Notes: generated by a model not told the origin, from the sequence alone. 56,607 nucleotides of DNA from Pseudomonadota bacterium (GCA_020160875.1 JAIUPE010000005.1:18481-75087), one strand, 5' to 3'. Shown: positions 38,226 through 48,779, counted from the first letter of the stretch. A program made the numbers and translations.

Positions 38226-38791
38226 CACTCTTCCCCGGCCGAGGCGAAACGGATGGTGACGGGGCTTTGACCGATGGCCGCGGGCGAACGTGACAGGCGC
38301 GCCTGGATGGAATGGCGCGGAACGCAGGTGCCTTTGGAGCCCAGCGGCAGGCCAAGCTGCGCCATTTCCTTGCGCGACATGCGGATCGCGGTCACCGGAC
38401 GCGCCTTGCCCCAGTTCACCTCGCGCTCAACGTCGACGAACAAGAGCGTCCAATATTCAGGATGCGGCATCCAATGCATCTCGGCCTTGGCGAGATACTC
38501 GAAGCCCAGAATCTCATCGATCTCCTTGTCGGTGAGGCTGTCGGTCAGGGCGCAGACCTTCTCCCACGGCCACTCGGTCAGGGGGCCGAAGTCGATCACA
38601 TCCTCCGCGCCCATCAGGACGAAGCGCAGGTTCTTGTGGAAGACGATCTCTTTCTTGGATTCAGGCCCGCCGGTGCGGGTGTAGAGCATATAGATCGTGG
38701 CCGGCGCGAGCGTGAAGACCGCGAGCAACCCCACGACTTTCAGAAAGGATTTGGATGGTCCCCAAGACGTCATGAAGCGCTTATAGCGCAT
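38225..38791 (-). CDS. Hypothetical single-span membrane protein
   Basis: A 188-residue protein I do not recognise. It has an N-terminal membrane helix (about 16-37, FLKVVGLLAVFTLAPATIYML) and a mostly soluble remainder, with WPWEKVCALTDSLTDKEIDE and HPEYWTLLFVDVEREVNWGKA. MTSWG at 38773 is a possible alternative start. It is coupled to panE by a one-base stop-start overlap. Confidence 0.7.
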   Translation of the reverse strand: MRYKRFMTSWGPSKSFLKVVGLLAVFTLAPATIYMLYTRTGGPESKKEIVFHKNLRFVLMGAEDVIDFGPLTEWPWEKVCALTDSLTDKEIDEILGFEYLAKAEMHWMPHPEYWTLLFVDVEREVNWGKARPVTAIRMSRKEMAQLGLPLGSKGTCVPRHSIQARLSRSPAAIGQSPVTIRFASAGEE

Positions 38792-38832
38792 TGGGCGGGC
38801 TTGGTCTTTTTTGATTTCTGCATAACCGCCAA

Positions 38833-38866
38833 AGCAAAAGGGCCGCCCCTCGCGGCGCGGCCCTTC
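38833..38866 (-). terminator. Terminator after groEL
   Basis: A 9-bp stem (AAGGGCCGC 38838-38846 with GCGGCCCTT 38857-38865) and a 10-nt loop, followed on the minus strand by TTTTGCTTT. It lies 28 nt past the groEL stop. Confidence 0.85.
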
Positions 38867-38892
38867 GCTGTCTATCGCTTAGGAAGCTGGAC

Positions 38893-40545
<1,653 letters not shown>

Positions 40546-40564
40546 TTATTCTTCGGGGACCGAC

Positions 40565-40852
40565 TTACTCGATGATTCCCATGATGTCGGACTCCTTCAT
40601 GATCAACAGCTCCTTGCCGTCGATCTTCACTTCCGTGCCCGACCACTTGCCGAACAGGATGCGGTCGCCCTTCTTCACGTCGAGCGGGACCAGCTTGCCG
40701 CTTTCGTCACGGTTGCCCGATCCGACCGAGATCACTTTGCCTTCCATCGGCTTTTCCTGAGCGGTGTCCGGAATGATGATGCCGCCCTTGGTTTTGGTGT
40801 CGGATTCGGTACGTTCGACCAGAACGCGGTCGTGCAGAGGCCGAAACTTCAT
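40565..40852 (-). CDS. groS: Co-chaperonin GroES (10 kDa)
   Basis: A 95-residue lid of the GroEL chamber. [30 protein letters not shown], shown at its start and mobile loop (KTKGGIIIP), and [20 protein letters not shown] are family signatures. The start is ATG 40852, with GGAGGG 5 nt upstream. An upstream in-frame extension to 40921 crosses the CIRCE element and was rejected. Confidence 0.99.
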   Translation of the reverse strand: MKFRPLHDRVLVERTESDTKTKGGIIIPDTAQEKPMEGKVISVGSGNRDESGKLVPLDVKKGDRILFGKWSGTEVKIDGKELLIMKESDIMGIIE

Positions 40853-40910
40853 AAGTCCCTCCATTATCCTATTGATAGTTAAAACGTTTTTCCCCCGGCC
40901 CGCGCGCGCA

Positions 40911-40937
40911 TTAGCACTCAAGCCCGGTGAGTGCCAG
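40911..40937 (-). promoter_or_regulatory. CIRCE element (HrcA operator)
   Basis: TTAGCACTC at 40911-40919, nine bases, then GAGTGCCAG at 40929-40937. The left arm is the exact consensus and the right arm matches 7 of 9 positions. It lies 59 nt upstream of groES, where HrcA represses groESL in alphaproteobacteria. Confidence 0.92.
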
Positions 40938-40938
40938 C

Positions 40939-40967
40939 TAGGTAGCTAGCAGCTCCAGACGAGTCAA
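40939..40967 (-). promoter_or_regulatory. Predicted vegetative promoter of groESL
   Basis: On the minus strand, TTGACT (complement of 40962-40967) is separated by 17 nt from TACCTA (complement of 40939-40944). The CIRCE element begins 2 nt further on, so it would cover the transcription start. The -35 box is good and the -10 box moderate. Confidence 0.6.
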
Positions 40968-41008
40968 GGGGAGCCCCCGTGAAATAGGATCTGAATTGGG
41001 CGGCGCAA

Positions 41009-41323
41009 CTAGGTGCGGTCGGGGCCCATCAAGGGGTGGGACCCCTGTGCCCGGTACACGAAATAGAGGTTGCGGCTGTAAATCAGCACCCCGCCGAGCT
41101 GGGCGATCATGAAGACCGGCTCCTCGATGTAGACGGCGTAGATCAGGGTCAGGATGCCGCCGAGCAGACTTAGATGCCAGAAGGCCAGCGGGATCACGCT
41201 GCGTTTCAGGCGTTCGCTCGCGAACCACTGCACAAAAAAGCGCGAGCCAAAGATGACCTGTCCAGCGAGCCCAATGGTCTTCATGAAGTTCATGGTCGCG
41301 AACCAACCTAGGAACCAGCTCAT
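41009..41323 (-). CDS. Lipid-A-disaccharide synthase N-terminal-like (LAB_N) membrane protein
   Basis: A 104-residue inner-membrane protein with three hydrophobic helices. GSRFFVQWFASERLKRSVIP and FWHLSLLGGILTLIYAVY are LAB_N family patterns, and LGGVLIYSRNLYFVYR ends the domain. It overlaps the glycosyltransferase gene by 4 nt. The pair resembles arrangements with a polyprenyl-phosphate sugar transferase and a small membrane partner that modify lipid A or another envelope glycan; the exact role is inferred. Confidence 0.88.
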   Translation of the reverse strand: MSWFLGWFATMNFMKTIGLAGQVIFGSRFFVQWFASERLKRSVIPLAFWHLSLLGGILTLIYAVYIEEPVFMIAQLGGVLIYSRNLYFVYRAQGSHPLMGPDRT

Positions 41324-42072
41324 CTTCGTACCTCTTGTGATTTTAGCGTCGGGCGCCTGTTCCGGCGCATCAGCCAGAACACACCCAGCATATCGACGAT
41401 CCCAATCAGGCCGCGGCGCCAGATGGTGTACTTTGAGCTCCCGCGCACACGCATGCGGTGCGACACCGGCATGGACACGACACGTCCGCCAGCGCGCAGC
41501 ACCAGCGCCGGCATGAAACGATGCTGCGCATCAAAGCGCGGCAGCGCGAGGAAAAGTTCGCGGGACAACAGCTTTATGCCGCATCCGGAATCCGGCGTCG
41601 CATCGCCGAGGACGGCACCGCGAATGCCGTTCGCGATGCGCGAGGCAATCAAGCGGCGGAGGTTGTCGCGTCGGCTGCCGCGACGGCCGATAAAAAGGGT
41701 ACGCGGCGCTTCGACGCCCGCGCCCGCCCGCGCTTCCAACAGGCGCGGCAGGTCGGCGGGATCGTTCTGGCCGTCACCATCCAACGTGGCGATCCAGGCG
41801 CCGCACGCATGGACTACGCCAGTGATCGTCGCCTGGCTTTGGCCGCAGGATATGACGTGCGTGAGGACTCGCACCCGCCGATCGTTCAGGCCCGCGAGTT
41901 CGACGGGCGTCGCATCGGTCGATGCGTCATCCACGAAAATGATCTCATAGGTCACCTGGCCGGCAAGCGCGGCGTGAATCTCCGCGGCCAGCCGTGCGAC
42001 ATTGCCAGCTTCGTCCCGAACCGGGATGACGATGGAAAGCTCCACAGACTCTGAAAGCGGGGGCGTGGTCAT
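41320..42072 (-). CDS. GT2 glycosyltransferase (polyprenyl-phosphate mannosyl/glucosyl type)
   Basis: A 250-residue family 2 transferase. SIVIPVRDEAGNV opens the nucleotide-sugar domain, IIFVDDASTDAT follows, and the DxD-like TLDGDGQNDPADL binds the metal. SHRMRVRGSSKYTIWRRGLIGIVDML marks the DPM1/ArnC-like C-terminal region, with one short hydrophobic helix. It probably loads a sugar onto undecaprenyl phosphate for envelope glycan modification. The next gene on the same strand is the LAB_N protein (4-nt overlap). Confidence 0.9.
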   Translation of the reverse strand: MTTPPLSESVELSIVIPVRDEAGNVARLAAEIHAALAGQVTYEIIFVDDASTDATPVELAGLNDRRVRVLTHVISCGQSQATITGVVHACGAWIATLDGDGQNDPADLPRLLEARAGAGVEAPRTLFIGRRGSRRDNLRRLIASRIANGIRGAVLGDATPDSGCGIKLLSRELFLALPRFDAQHRFMPALVLRAGGRVVSMPVSHRMRVRGSSKYTIWRRGLIGIVDMLGVFWLMRRNRRPTLKSQEVRR

Positions 42073-42195
42073 AAAGTGCCAGGACTGGTGACGCCGCCGT
42101 CATACACGCGCCCAGCGCGCCGATCAAAGGCTTGTGTAACCTTTGTTTCCCTGGCCGGCCTTGTTCACAAGGAAGTCATGGCCTAATGCTAGCCC

Positions 42196-43293
42196 ATGCC
42201 CACCGCCTCTATGACGTCCGTCCGACAGCCCCCCTCCTCGCGCGCCATCGCCTGGTGGCTCGTGGTCTGTGCCGCCATGATTTTCGTCATGGTCGTGATC
42301 GGGGGCGCCACCCGGTTGACGGAGTCTGGACTATCCATGGTGGAATGGAAGCCGCTCCACGTCGTGCCGCCGTTGAACGACGCCCAGTGGCAAGACGAGT
42401 TTTCGGCTTATCGGACCTCGCCCGAGTACCGTCTAAAGAACGTGGGGATGTCGCTCGGCGACTTCAAGAAAATCTATTGGTTCGAATTCACACACCGGCT
42501 GTGGGGCCGCATCATCGGCGTCGTGTTCGCCGTGCCCCTCTTGTGGTTCATCTGGCGCGGCGCGGTCGACCGGCCGCTGCTTTACAAACTCGGCGGCCTT
42601 TTCCTATTGGGCGGCGCACAAGGTGCGCTGGGGTGGTTCATGGTCGCGAGCGGGCTGGTCGACCGGCCCGACGTCAGTCAATACAGATTGGCCGCCCATC
42701 TCTGCCTCGCTTTTACGGTATATGGCCTGATCGTCTGGGTCGCGCTTGATCTGTTTGGGAAGGACACTCCGCCCCCCACGCGCCTCGATCCAGGGACACG
42801 GCGCCTGGCGGCGATCCTGCCCTTCTTCGCCCTGTTCGTGATCGGCGCGGGCGCCTTTGTTGCGGGGATCAATGCGGGACTTATCTACAATACATTCCCG
42901 TTGATGGACGGGCAGGTCATCCCCGAGGCCGTATACGCCATGGACCCCTGGTACTTGAGCGCCTTCGAAGATGCGACCACGGTGCAGTTCAATCACCGGG
43001 TGGTGGCGATCACCCTCGTTATCTTAGTGGCCTTCGCCTGGTGGCGCGGCCGCGCCGCAGCGACCGGACGCACGCGCGCCGTGCTCAACGCGCTCATGAT
43101 GATGGCCCTTGTCCAAGCTTCCCTCGGGATTTCGACGCTCGTCCTGCAAGTTCCACTTGGCCTTGCGCTGGCACACCAAGCTGGCGCGCTGATCCTCTTC
43201 ACGCTGACGGTGTGGTTCGCTCACACCCAACGCGGCTTGCGCGCGGAACCCGCGCGTGCCGCATCGCCCCTTCACGCTGAACCCGCGGAGTAA
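42196..43293 (+). CDS. ctaA: Heme A synthase (Cox15/CtaA type 2)
   Basis: A 365-residue inner-membrane protein with eight predicted helices that oxidises the C8 methyl of heme O to give heme A for cytochrome oxidase. FVMVVIGGATRLTESGLSMVEWKP and FEFTHRLWGRIIG (with a heme-linked His) are Cox15 signatures, as is VQFNHRVVA in the second half. The long first loop after residue 50 fits the alphaproteobacterial/mitochondrial form. ATG 42211 is an alternative start. No ctaB or cox genes are adjacent. Confidence 0.96.
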   Translation: MPTASMTSVRQPPSSRAIAWWLVVCAAMIFVMVVIGGATRLTESGLSMVEWKPLHVVPPLNDAQWQDEFSAYRTSPEYRLKNVGMSLGDFKKIYWFEFTHRLWGRIIGVVFAVPLLWFIWRGAVDRPLLYKLGGLFLLGGAQGALGWFMVASGLVDRPDVSQYRLAAHLCLAFTVYGLIVWVALDLFGKDTPPPTRLDPGTRRLAAILPFFALFVIGAGAFVAGINAGLIYNTFPLMDGQVIPEAVYAMDPWYLSAFEDATTVQFNHRVVAITLVILVAFAWWRGRAAATGRTRAVLNALMMMALVQASLGISTLVLQVPLGLALAHQAGALILFTLTVWFAHTQRGLRAEPARAASPLHAEPAE

Positions 43294-43296
43294 GCC

Positions 43297-44730
43297 ATGG
43301 CCGATCTCAAGACGACCGACACGCTGTTCTTCGACAAGACCGGCATGGACAAGGGCGCCGTCAGCAAGATCGTCTCCAACGCGCTGCAGGGTTGCGACGA
43401 CGGTGAGCTCTACATGGAGTACTGCCAGTCGGAGAGCTTCACGTTCGACGACGGGCGCATCAAGAACGCCTCGTTCGATACGTCGCAAGGCTTCGGTCTG
43501 CGGGCGGTTGCGGGCGAAACCACGGGATTCGCGCATTCCACCACATTGACCGAGCAAGCGATTGCGCGCGCAGGCGAAACCGTGCGCGCCGTGCGTTCAG
43601 GCCGCGGCGGCACGCTCGCCGAGCCGCCGTCGGGCACGAACCAGCAACTGTATACGGACGAGAACCCGCTGCCGATGGTTCCGTTCGACATCAAGGTCTC
43701 CACCCTCGCCGAAATCGACGCCTATGCGCGCAAGAAAGATCCGCGCGTGAAGCAGGTGAGCGCCTCGCTGTCCGGCTCATGGCAGGCGGTGCACATCCTG
43801 CGTCCGGATGGTTACAACGTCGCGGACATCCGCCCGCTCGTGCGTCTCAATGTGAGCGTGATCGTCGAAGACAAGGGCCGCATGGAATCCGGCAGCTACG
43901 GCACCGGCGGCCGTGTGACCTACGGCGAATTCCTGAAAGCCGAAACCTGGCAAGGCGCCGTCGATGAAGCGCTGCGTCAGGCGTTGGTGAATCTAGAATC
44001 GGTCGAAGCCCCCGGAGGCGAAATGCCAGTCGTGCTCGGGTCCGGCTGGCCAGGCGTGCTGCTGCACGAGGCGGTGGGCCACGGCCTCGAAGGCGACTTC
44101 AATCGCAAGAAGACGTCCGCATTCTCCAATCTCATGGGTCAGCGCGTTGCATCCAAGGGTGTGACCGTGATCGACGACGGCACATTCCATGACCGCCGCG
44201 GATCCCTCACCGTCGACGATGAAGGCACGCCGACCTCGCGTACGGTGCTCATCGAAGACGGTATCCTTACCGGCTATCTGCAGGACCGCCTGAACGCGCG
44301 CCTGATGAACATGCGCCCAACCGGCAATGGACGCCGCCAGTCTTACGCTCATCACCCGATGCCGCGCATGACCAACACATTCATGCTGGGCGGCGACCGC
44401 CATCCCGAGGAAATCATCGCCTCGGTGAAGAAAGGCCTCTATGCCGTAAATTTCGGCGGCGGTCAGGTCGACATCACCTCGGGTAAATTCGTCTTTTCGG
44501 CCACCGAAGCTTACATGATCGAGAACGGCAAACTTGGCCGCCCCGTGAAAGGCGCGACGCTGATCGGCAACGGCCCCGACGTGATGACCAAGGTGTCGAT
44601 GATCGGCAACGACATGAAGCTGGACCCGGGAGTCGGCACATGCGGGAAAGACGGTCAGGGTGTGCCCTGCGGTGTCGGTCAGCCGACGCTGAAGATCGAG
44701 CAGCTCACCGTGGGCGGAACCGCCGTCTGA
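43297..44730 (+). CDS. tldD: Metalloprotease TldD
   Basis: A 477-residue zinc protease subunit that works with PmbA/TldE to cleave unfolded peptides and mature some modified peptides. The HEAVGH zinc motif is at residues 257-262 (LLHEAVGHGLEGDF). GQRVASKGVTVIDDGTF and MTNTFMLGGD are family segments, and a third metal ligand Cys is expected near GVGTCGKDGQGVPCGVGQP. It begins three bases after the heme A synthase stop. PmbA is not in the window. Confidence 0.97.
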   Translation: MADLKTTDTLFFDKTGMDKGAVSKIVSNALQGCDDGELYMEYCQSESFTFDDGRIKNASFDTSQGFGLRAVAGETTGFAHSTTLTEQAIARAGETVRAVRSGRGGTLAEPPSGTNQQLYTDENPLPMVPFDIKVSTLAEIDAYARKKDPRVKQVSASLSGSWQAVHILRPDGYNVADIRPLVRLNVSVIVEDKGRMESGSYGTGGRVTYGEFLKAETWQGAVDEALRQALVNLESVEAPGGEMPVVLGSGWPGVLLHEAVGHGLEGDFNRKKTSAFSNLMGQRVASKGVTVIDDGTFHDRRGSLTVDDEGTPTSRTVLIEDGILTGYLQDRLNARLMNMRPTGNGRRQSYAHHPMPRMTNTFMLGGDRHPEEIIASVKKGLYAVNFGGGQVDITSGKFVFSATEAYMIENGKLGRPVKGATLIGNGPDVMTKVSMIGNDMKLDPGVGTCGKDGQGVPCGVGQPTLKIEQLTVGGTAV

Positions 44731-44896
44731 CATTTGCCCCTCGATTGCTTCTTTGTTGTAAGCGGCGCCGGCCTTAGCGCCGTCCGCTTCGCTTTCCAGC
44801 GCCGCACAGGTCCGCCGCTGTTGTAAGTCTCTGCGCAGTCCGGGTAAGGTGAAAGATACGTGCTGTTGAAAGCGCTTTAGAGGATTGTTCCGTCGC

Positions 44897-46282
44897 ATGG
44901 CACGCTGGCACGCCTTATGGATGAAGCCGGTTCTCGCGCCCGACATCGAACGCGAACTTAATGTTGAGCGCCTGCTTGCGGTTGTGCGCCTTCAGCCTGT
45001 TGCGGCGGCGGCTCACTCGTTGAACGTGGCGATCCTTGCCATCGCCGCATGGTCATACTTCCATCCACCCGCTTTCGTCGCGTTGGTCGCCGTCTTCCAA
45101 ATCGCCGCGGCGTGGCAGGTTTACGTGTGGGCCTCTCATCGCGGACGCTCGCGCCCATCGGAGGTCAAGGATCGCACCGTCACGCGTCTGTTCGGTTGGG
45201 CGATCGTCTATGGCTTGTTATGGGGTCTTTTCACGACGATGCTGGTCATATCGGTCGCGGCCCCCGACGTCGACCTTTTGGTCTTCAGCATGATCGCCGG
45301 CATGGCGGCCGGCGGAACCATCATGCTGTACTGCATTCCCGCTGCCATGGCCGCGTTCCTCGTGTGCGCTATCGTGCCGCCCTGGGTCGCCGTTGCGGTT
45401 TCGGGTGACCGCATGGCGCCCGGCGTCGTCGCCTGCACCGTAGTTTATTTCACGCTTCTCATGATCGCGGGTTTCAACGGGTATCAAACTTTTGTCGAAA
45501 ATGTCCGGCTGCGTGTGCAGAACGCGGAGCTGGCCTATAAGGCCGAGGTCGCGAACCGCGCGAAGTCCAGGTTCCTTGCCAATATGAGCCATGAACTTCG
45601 CACACCCCTCAACGCGATCATCGGCTTTGCCGAAGTGATCCATAATCAGTTCAAGGGTCCGGTTGGTAATCCGCAATACGTGGACTTCGCGCGTTCGATT
45701 CATGAAAGCGGGCGGCATCTTGTCGGGATCATCAACGATATCCTCGACCTTTCGAAGGTTGAAGCCGGCAAGGCGGACCTGGACGAAGATGTCACGCACG
45801 TCGCGGCACTGATCGGGCATGCGACAAGCCTGATGCGCCAATCGATCGATAGCGCGCAGTTACGCCTTGAGATCCAAGTGGAACAGGATCTGCCGGACGT
45901 TCTCGTTGATGCACGAAAGATCAATCAGGTGCTTTTGAACTTGATCTCCAATGCCGTGAAATTCACGCCAGCCGATGGAAAAATCCAGATCAAAGCCCGG
46001 CACGCCGCCGACGGCGGCGTCGAAATTATCATTACGGACACGGGAAGCGGCATCGCTCAGGACGAACTTGCCGATGTGCTGAAGCCTTTTGTCCAAAGCC
46101 GCGACACCGAACGCAGCCGGGTCCAGGGAACCGGCCTCGGCCTGCCGCTCGCCGATCAGCTCATGAAGCTGCATGGCGGAACACTGACCTTGGCAAGCAC
46201 ACGCGGGGTAGGCACCAGCGTCACCGTGCATATTCCGCGCGCGCGCAGGATCGAACCGCAGGTGAAACGCGCGTCTGCGTAA
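44897..46282 (+). CDS. Membrane sensor histidine kinase (PleC/DivJ-like layout)
   Basis: A 461-residue kinase. About six membrane helices (residues ~42-195) form the sensor, followed by a short coiled linker. The HisKA domain is FLANMSHELRTPLNAIIGFAEVI with phospho-acceptor His232 (given here by position; the core is SHELRTPLN). The ATPase domain has the N box (VLLNLISNAVKFTP), G1 (ITDTGSGI) and G2 (GTGLGLPLADQLM). No response regulator is adjacent, so it is an orphan by position. The start is ATG 44897; the upstream purine-rich AGAGGA is rather far (13 nt). Confidence 0.92.
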   Translation: MARWHALWMKPVLAPDIERELNVERLLAVVRLQPVAAAAHSLNVAILAIAAWSYFHPPAFVALVAVFQIAAAWQVYVWASHRGRSRPSEVKDRTVTRLFGWAIVYGLLWGLFTTMLVISVAAPDVDLLVFSMIAGMAAGGTIMLYCIPAAMAAFLVCAIVPPWVAVAVSGDRMAPGVVACTVVYFTLLMIAGFNGYQTFVENVRLRVQNAELAYKAEVANRAKSRFLANMSHELRTPLNAIIGFAEVIHNQFKGPVGNPQYVDFARSIHESGRHLVGIINDILDLSKVEAGKADLDEDVTHVAALIGHATSLMRQSIDSAQLRLEIQVEQDLPDVLVDARKINQVLLNLISNAVKFTPADGKIQIKARHAADGGVEIIITDTGSGIAQDELADVLKPFVQSRDTERSRVQGTGLGLPLADQLMKLHGGTLTLASTRGVGTSVTVHIPRARRIEPQVKRASA

Positions 46283-46285
46283 ATC

Positions 46286-46816
46286 CTAAAACCGCAGACT
46301 GCCGACGATTCCAAACGCGGGCTTGCGTCCCCCGATCATGGGCATGAGCGTCACATTTTCGTCCATGTGGTCGACAAGAAAATAAGCCGAGGCATGCGCG
46401 ATGGCCGCCGAGGCAATCACATCGCGCCAGCGATGGAAGTCGCCGTCCACCCGACTGACCGCAACGGCGGTGGCGGCAAGCTCAGCCGGCAAACCCCACT
46501 CCCAGCCGTAGCGATAATGGATGAACGCGGCGCCGGTGAATGCCCAGGCCGTGTGCCCGGACGGAAACGAACGGCGCCCGCCGTTAGGCCGTGTGTCGTC
46601 GACGGCATGCTTCAGCGCATAGGTGGCGCCGAGCGTGATCGCACCGCTCGCCAGGAGCTGTTTGAGACCGTCGGTGTCGTCCTGTGCCAAAGACAGAATC
46701 GCCGCACCGGCGGGAAGCGCGTAACGGCCAACATCGCCATAGGTGGTAAAAGTTTCACCAGCGGCGGCCGGCGAAAGGGGAAGAAGGGCGAAGGACAACG
46801 CCCCCACAAGTCGCAT
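46286..46816 (-). CDS. PAP2-family phosphatase, secreted or membrane-attached
   Basis: About 176 residues from ATG 46816. A signal peptide (MRLVGALSFALLPLSPAAAG) is followed by the three-part phosphatase signature: KHAVDDTRPNGG, SFPSGHTAWAF and SRVDGDFHRWRDVIASAAI with the catalytic His residues. It may remove phosphate from a lipid such as undecaprenyl pyrophosphate or phosphatidic acid. GTG 46828 (four codons earlier) is an alternative start. It is convergent with the histidine kinase, with 3 nt between stops. Confidence 0.85.
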   Translation of the reverse strand: MRLVGALSFALLPLSPAAAGETFTTYGDVGRYALPAGAAILSLAQDDTDGLKQLLASGAITLGATYALKHAVDDTRPNGGRRSFPSGHTAWAFTGAAFIHYRYGWEWGLPAELAATAVAVSRVDGDFHRWRDVIASAAIAHASAYFLVDHMDENVTLMPMIGGRKPAFGIVGSLRF

Positions 46817-47207
46817 CAGACCGGTCACGCGTATTTCCCAAAAATGGCAGACCCCGTTCTCTAGCGCATCCCGGGCCAGGACCCCCATCAGGTAGTGGTA
46901 ACAGGCGTCCCATTTTCGTCCGGCAACCGCCCCGGGCATAACCTGTATTAACCTCGCTTTTTACTTAAAAACCAAATGCTTCCGAGACCCGCAGCGCCTC
47001 AAAAAGCCTTGACTTTACAAGATGAACGGGGAGTAATTTATGCGCAATCGAGTTTTGGCCTGACGTTGCTAGCACCACCCGCTTCGGCCCCGGGGCCTTT
47101 TACCTTGGGCGGCGCTCACGAGTCACTCCCAACACTGGTTGTCGGACGCCGCGCGACGGGTGCGCGGTATTTCGCGCAAGTGGGCGCATCGACGGAGAGA
47201 GACGCAA
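46817..47207. other. Intergenic region with cold-shock promoter and leader
   Basis: About 390 nt between the PAP2 gene (minus) and the cold-shock gene (plus). No protein gene was seen. The right part holds a likely promoter (47009-47039), leaving a leader of about 165 nt before the cold-shock start. Long leaders are typical of cspA-type genes, whose mRNA folding responds to temperature. No specific fold could be assigned. Confidence 0.55.
47009..47039 (+). promoter_or_regulatory. Predicted promoter of the cold-shock gene
   Basis: TTGACT at 47009-47014, then 17-19 nt, then AGTAATTT (47032-47039) as the -10 region. It stands in a locally AT-rich stretch inside a GC-rich gap, about 170 nt before the gene. 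Confidence 0.5.
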
Positions 47208-47411
47208 ATGGCTTCAGGCACCGTGAAGTGGTTCAACAAGGTTAAGGGCTATGGCTTCATTCAGCCAAGCGATGGCGGTAAAGACGTGTTCGTGCACATC
47301 ACCGCCGTTGAGCGCGCTGGCATGGATACGCTGGTTGAGGGCCAAAAGATCAATTACGACCTCGTCAGCGAACGCGGCAAGGCCGCTGCCGCCAACCTGA
47401 AGGCCGGCTAA
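47208..47411 (+). CDS. cspA: Cold-shock domain protein (CspA family)
   Basis: A 67-residue single cold-shock domain that binds single-stranded RNA and DNA. RNP1 is KGYGFIQP and RNP2 is DVFVHIT, with the opening GTVKWFNKVKG. The start is ATG 47208, with GGAGAGAG 6 nt before it. An upstream in-frame ATG at 47139 is not conserved in the family. It is monocistronic, bounded by a strong terminator. Confidence 0.97.
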   Translation: MASGTVKWFNKVKGYGFIQPSDGGKDVFVHITAVERAGMDTLVEGQKINYDLVSERGKAAAANLKAG

Positions 47412-47420
47412 GGCAAGACG

Positions 47421-47489
47421 CGAACCTTCCGGGGTTCGCTTCGTCCCAACGAGAACGGCGTGGCCGACGGGCCGCGCCGTTTTTCTTTG
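47421..47489 (+). terminator. Double hairpin terminator after the cold-shock gene
   Basis: A small stem (GCGAACC 47421-47427 with GGTTCGC 47434-47440) is followed by an 11-bp stem at 47456-47466/47471-47481 (one T-G pair, 4-nt loop) and TTTTTCTTT. Confidence 0.93.
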
Positions 47490-47492
47490 GGT

Positions 47493-47780
47493 TCAACCCT
47501 CTCGTTCCAGGGCGAGGCCCAGGGTATCATCCGCGCCGATCTGCGTCTTTTTATGCACCTCGGCCTTGATCGGCGGGAGGCGCGCTTCTTCTTTGGGGGA
47601 GGAAACAGCGACGTTTTTCCACGTCACTTTTTTATCGTCGCCGCCACGCGGACCGAGCCCGTCGGCGAACCCGTGCCTTCCAACCGCGCCCTGATTCCCG
47701 ACGCCGACACTTTTGGCGCCCTCACGAAATGCCACGCCGCGTTGCCCGGCCACAGCCAGACTTTGGCGCGTGTTTTCCAT
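47493..47780 (-). CDS. Hypothetical protein downstream of hpnA
   Basis: A 95-residue frame with codon use like that of neighbouring real genes (third positions mostly G or C). I do not recognise it. It is polar and Gly-rich at first, then Lys/Glu-rich with KKVTWKNVAVSSPKEEARLP and a C-terminal DDTLGLALEREG. No signal peptide or membrane segment. It begins 12 nt after the hpnA stop, but its ribosome site is weak. An overlapping plus-strand frame is longer but reads as a shadow. Confidence 0.45.
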   Translation of the reverse strand: MENTRQSLAVAGQRGVAFREGAKSVGVGNQGAVGRHGFADGLGPRGGDDKKVTWKNVAVSSPKEEARLPPIKAEVHKKTQIGADDTLGLALEREG

Positions 47781-47792
47781 GGCATCGGCAGC

Positions 47793-48779
47793 CTACAGAT
47801 ACTTGTGAGCCCGAAACCAGGCGAGAGCGTCGCTGATCGCTTCGTCCACGGGGCGCGCCGTATAGCCCAGCTCACGCCCCGCCTTCGCGCTGGAAAAAAA
47901 CATCCGCTTGCGCGCGAGCTTCAAGCCATCCACCGTCACGAACGGCTCCCCGGTGTTGAAGACGCGCGCGAAGAATTCCGCGGCATAGGCGATCGGCATG
48001 ATCGCCGCGTTGGGGATCTGGATCGTCGGCGCCTTACGGTTCACCTGCGCGGCGATGCGCGCGAGGATTTGCTGAAGGGTGAGGTTTTCCGCCCCAAGCA
48101 CATAGCGCTCCCCCACCTTGCCTTTGTCGTGCGCGAGTAAATGTCCGCGCGCAACGTCGTCGACGTGCACGATATTGAGCCCCGTATCGACAAAGGCCGG
48201 CATGCGGCCAGCGGCCGCCTCGACAATGGTACGGCCCGTGGGCGTCGGCTTCACGTCGCGCGGGCCCACCGGCGCCGTGGGGTTAACAATGACGACCGGA
48301 AGGCCGGAAGCGGCTAGCGCGCGCACGCGCTCTTCGGCGTCGAACTTCGAGCGTTTGTAAGGGCCGATCATATCCGCCGCGCTCACCGGCGTGACCTCAT
48401 CGGCCTCGCGGCCATCGGGGAAAAGGCCGAGGGTCGCAACGGAACTGGTATAGACCAGGCGCGAAGCCCCCGCGTCGGCGGCGGCTCGCAACAAGCCCGC
48501 GGTTGCTTCGACATTCGTCGCAAACATGGCCGCGGGATCGCGTGTCCACAGGCGGTAGTCCGCGGCGACGTGGTAAACACTCGACGTCCCTTGCACCGCT
48601 TTCCGCCGGGCGTCCGGATCGCGCAAGTCGCCCTCGACAATCTCGACTTTCAGCCCCTCGAGATTGCGGCGATCGCTGCCCGCGCGCGCCATCACGCGCA
48701 CGGTTTCGCCGCGGGCCAGCAACGCGCGGGCCACAGCCGAACCAACAAACCCGGTCGCGCCCGTCACCAGCGCGGTCAT
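47793..48779 (-). CDS. hpnA: Hopanoid-associated NAD-dependent sugar epimerase HpnA
   Basis: A 328-residue short-chain dehydrogenase/reductase of the extended type. The cofactor loop is VTGATGFVGSAVA (about 5-17). VYHVAADYRLWTRDP, VYTSSVATLG, IGPYKRSKFDAEE (catalytic Tyr and Lys), PRDVKPTPTGRTIVE and VDTGLNIVHVDDVARGHLL closely match the HpnA family found in hopanoid clusters. The true substrate is not established; a sugar attached to hopanoids or its precursor is assumed. Its start overlaps the end of a small, apparently broken gene (ATGA). Confidence 0.92.
   Translation of the reverse strand: MTALVTGATGFVGSAVARALLARGETVRVMARAGSDRRNLEGLKVEIVEGDLRDPDARRKAVQGTSSVYHVAADYRLWTRDPAAMFATNVEATAGLLRAAADAGASRLVYTSSVATLGLFPDGREADEVTPVSAADMIGPYKRSKFDAEERVRALAASGLPVVIVNPTAPVGPRDVKPTPTGRTIVEAAAGRMPAFVDTGLNIVHVDDVARGHLLAHDKGKVGERYVLGAENLTLQQILARIAAQVNRKAPTIQIPNAAIMPIAYAAEFFARVFNTGEPFVTVDGLKLARKRMFFSSAKAGRELGYTARPVDEAISDALAWFRAHKYL

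Noticed and set aside
47460-48140. A 226-codon plus-strand frame opposite hpnA
   Set aside because: It begins inside the terminator of the cold-shock gene and runs antisense to the well-supported hpnA.
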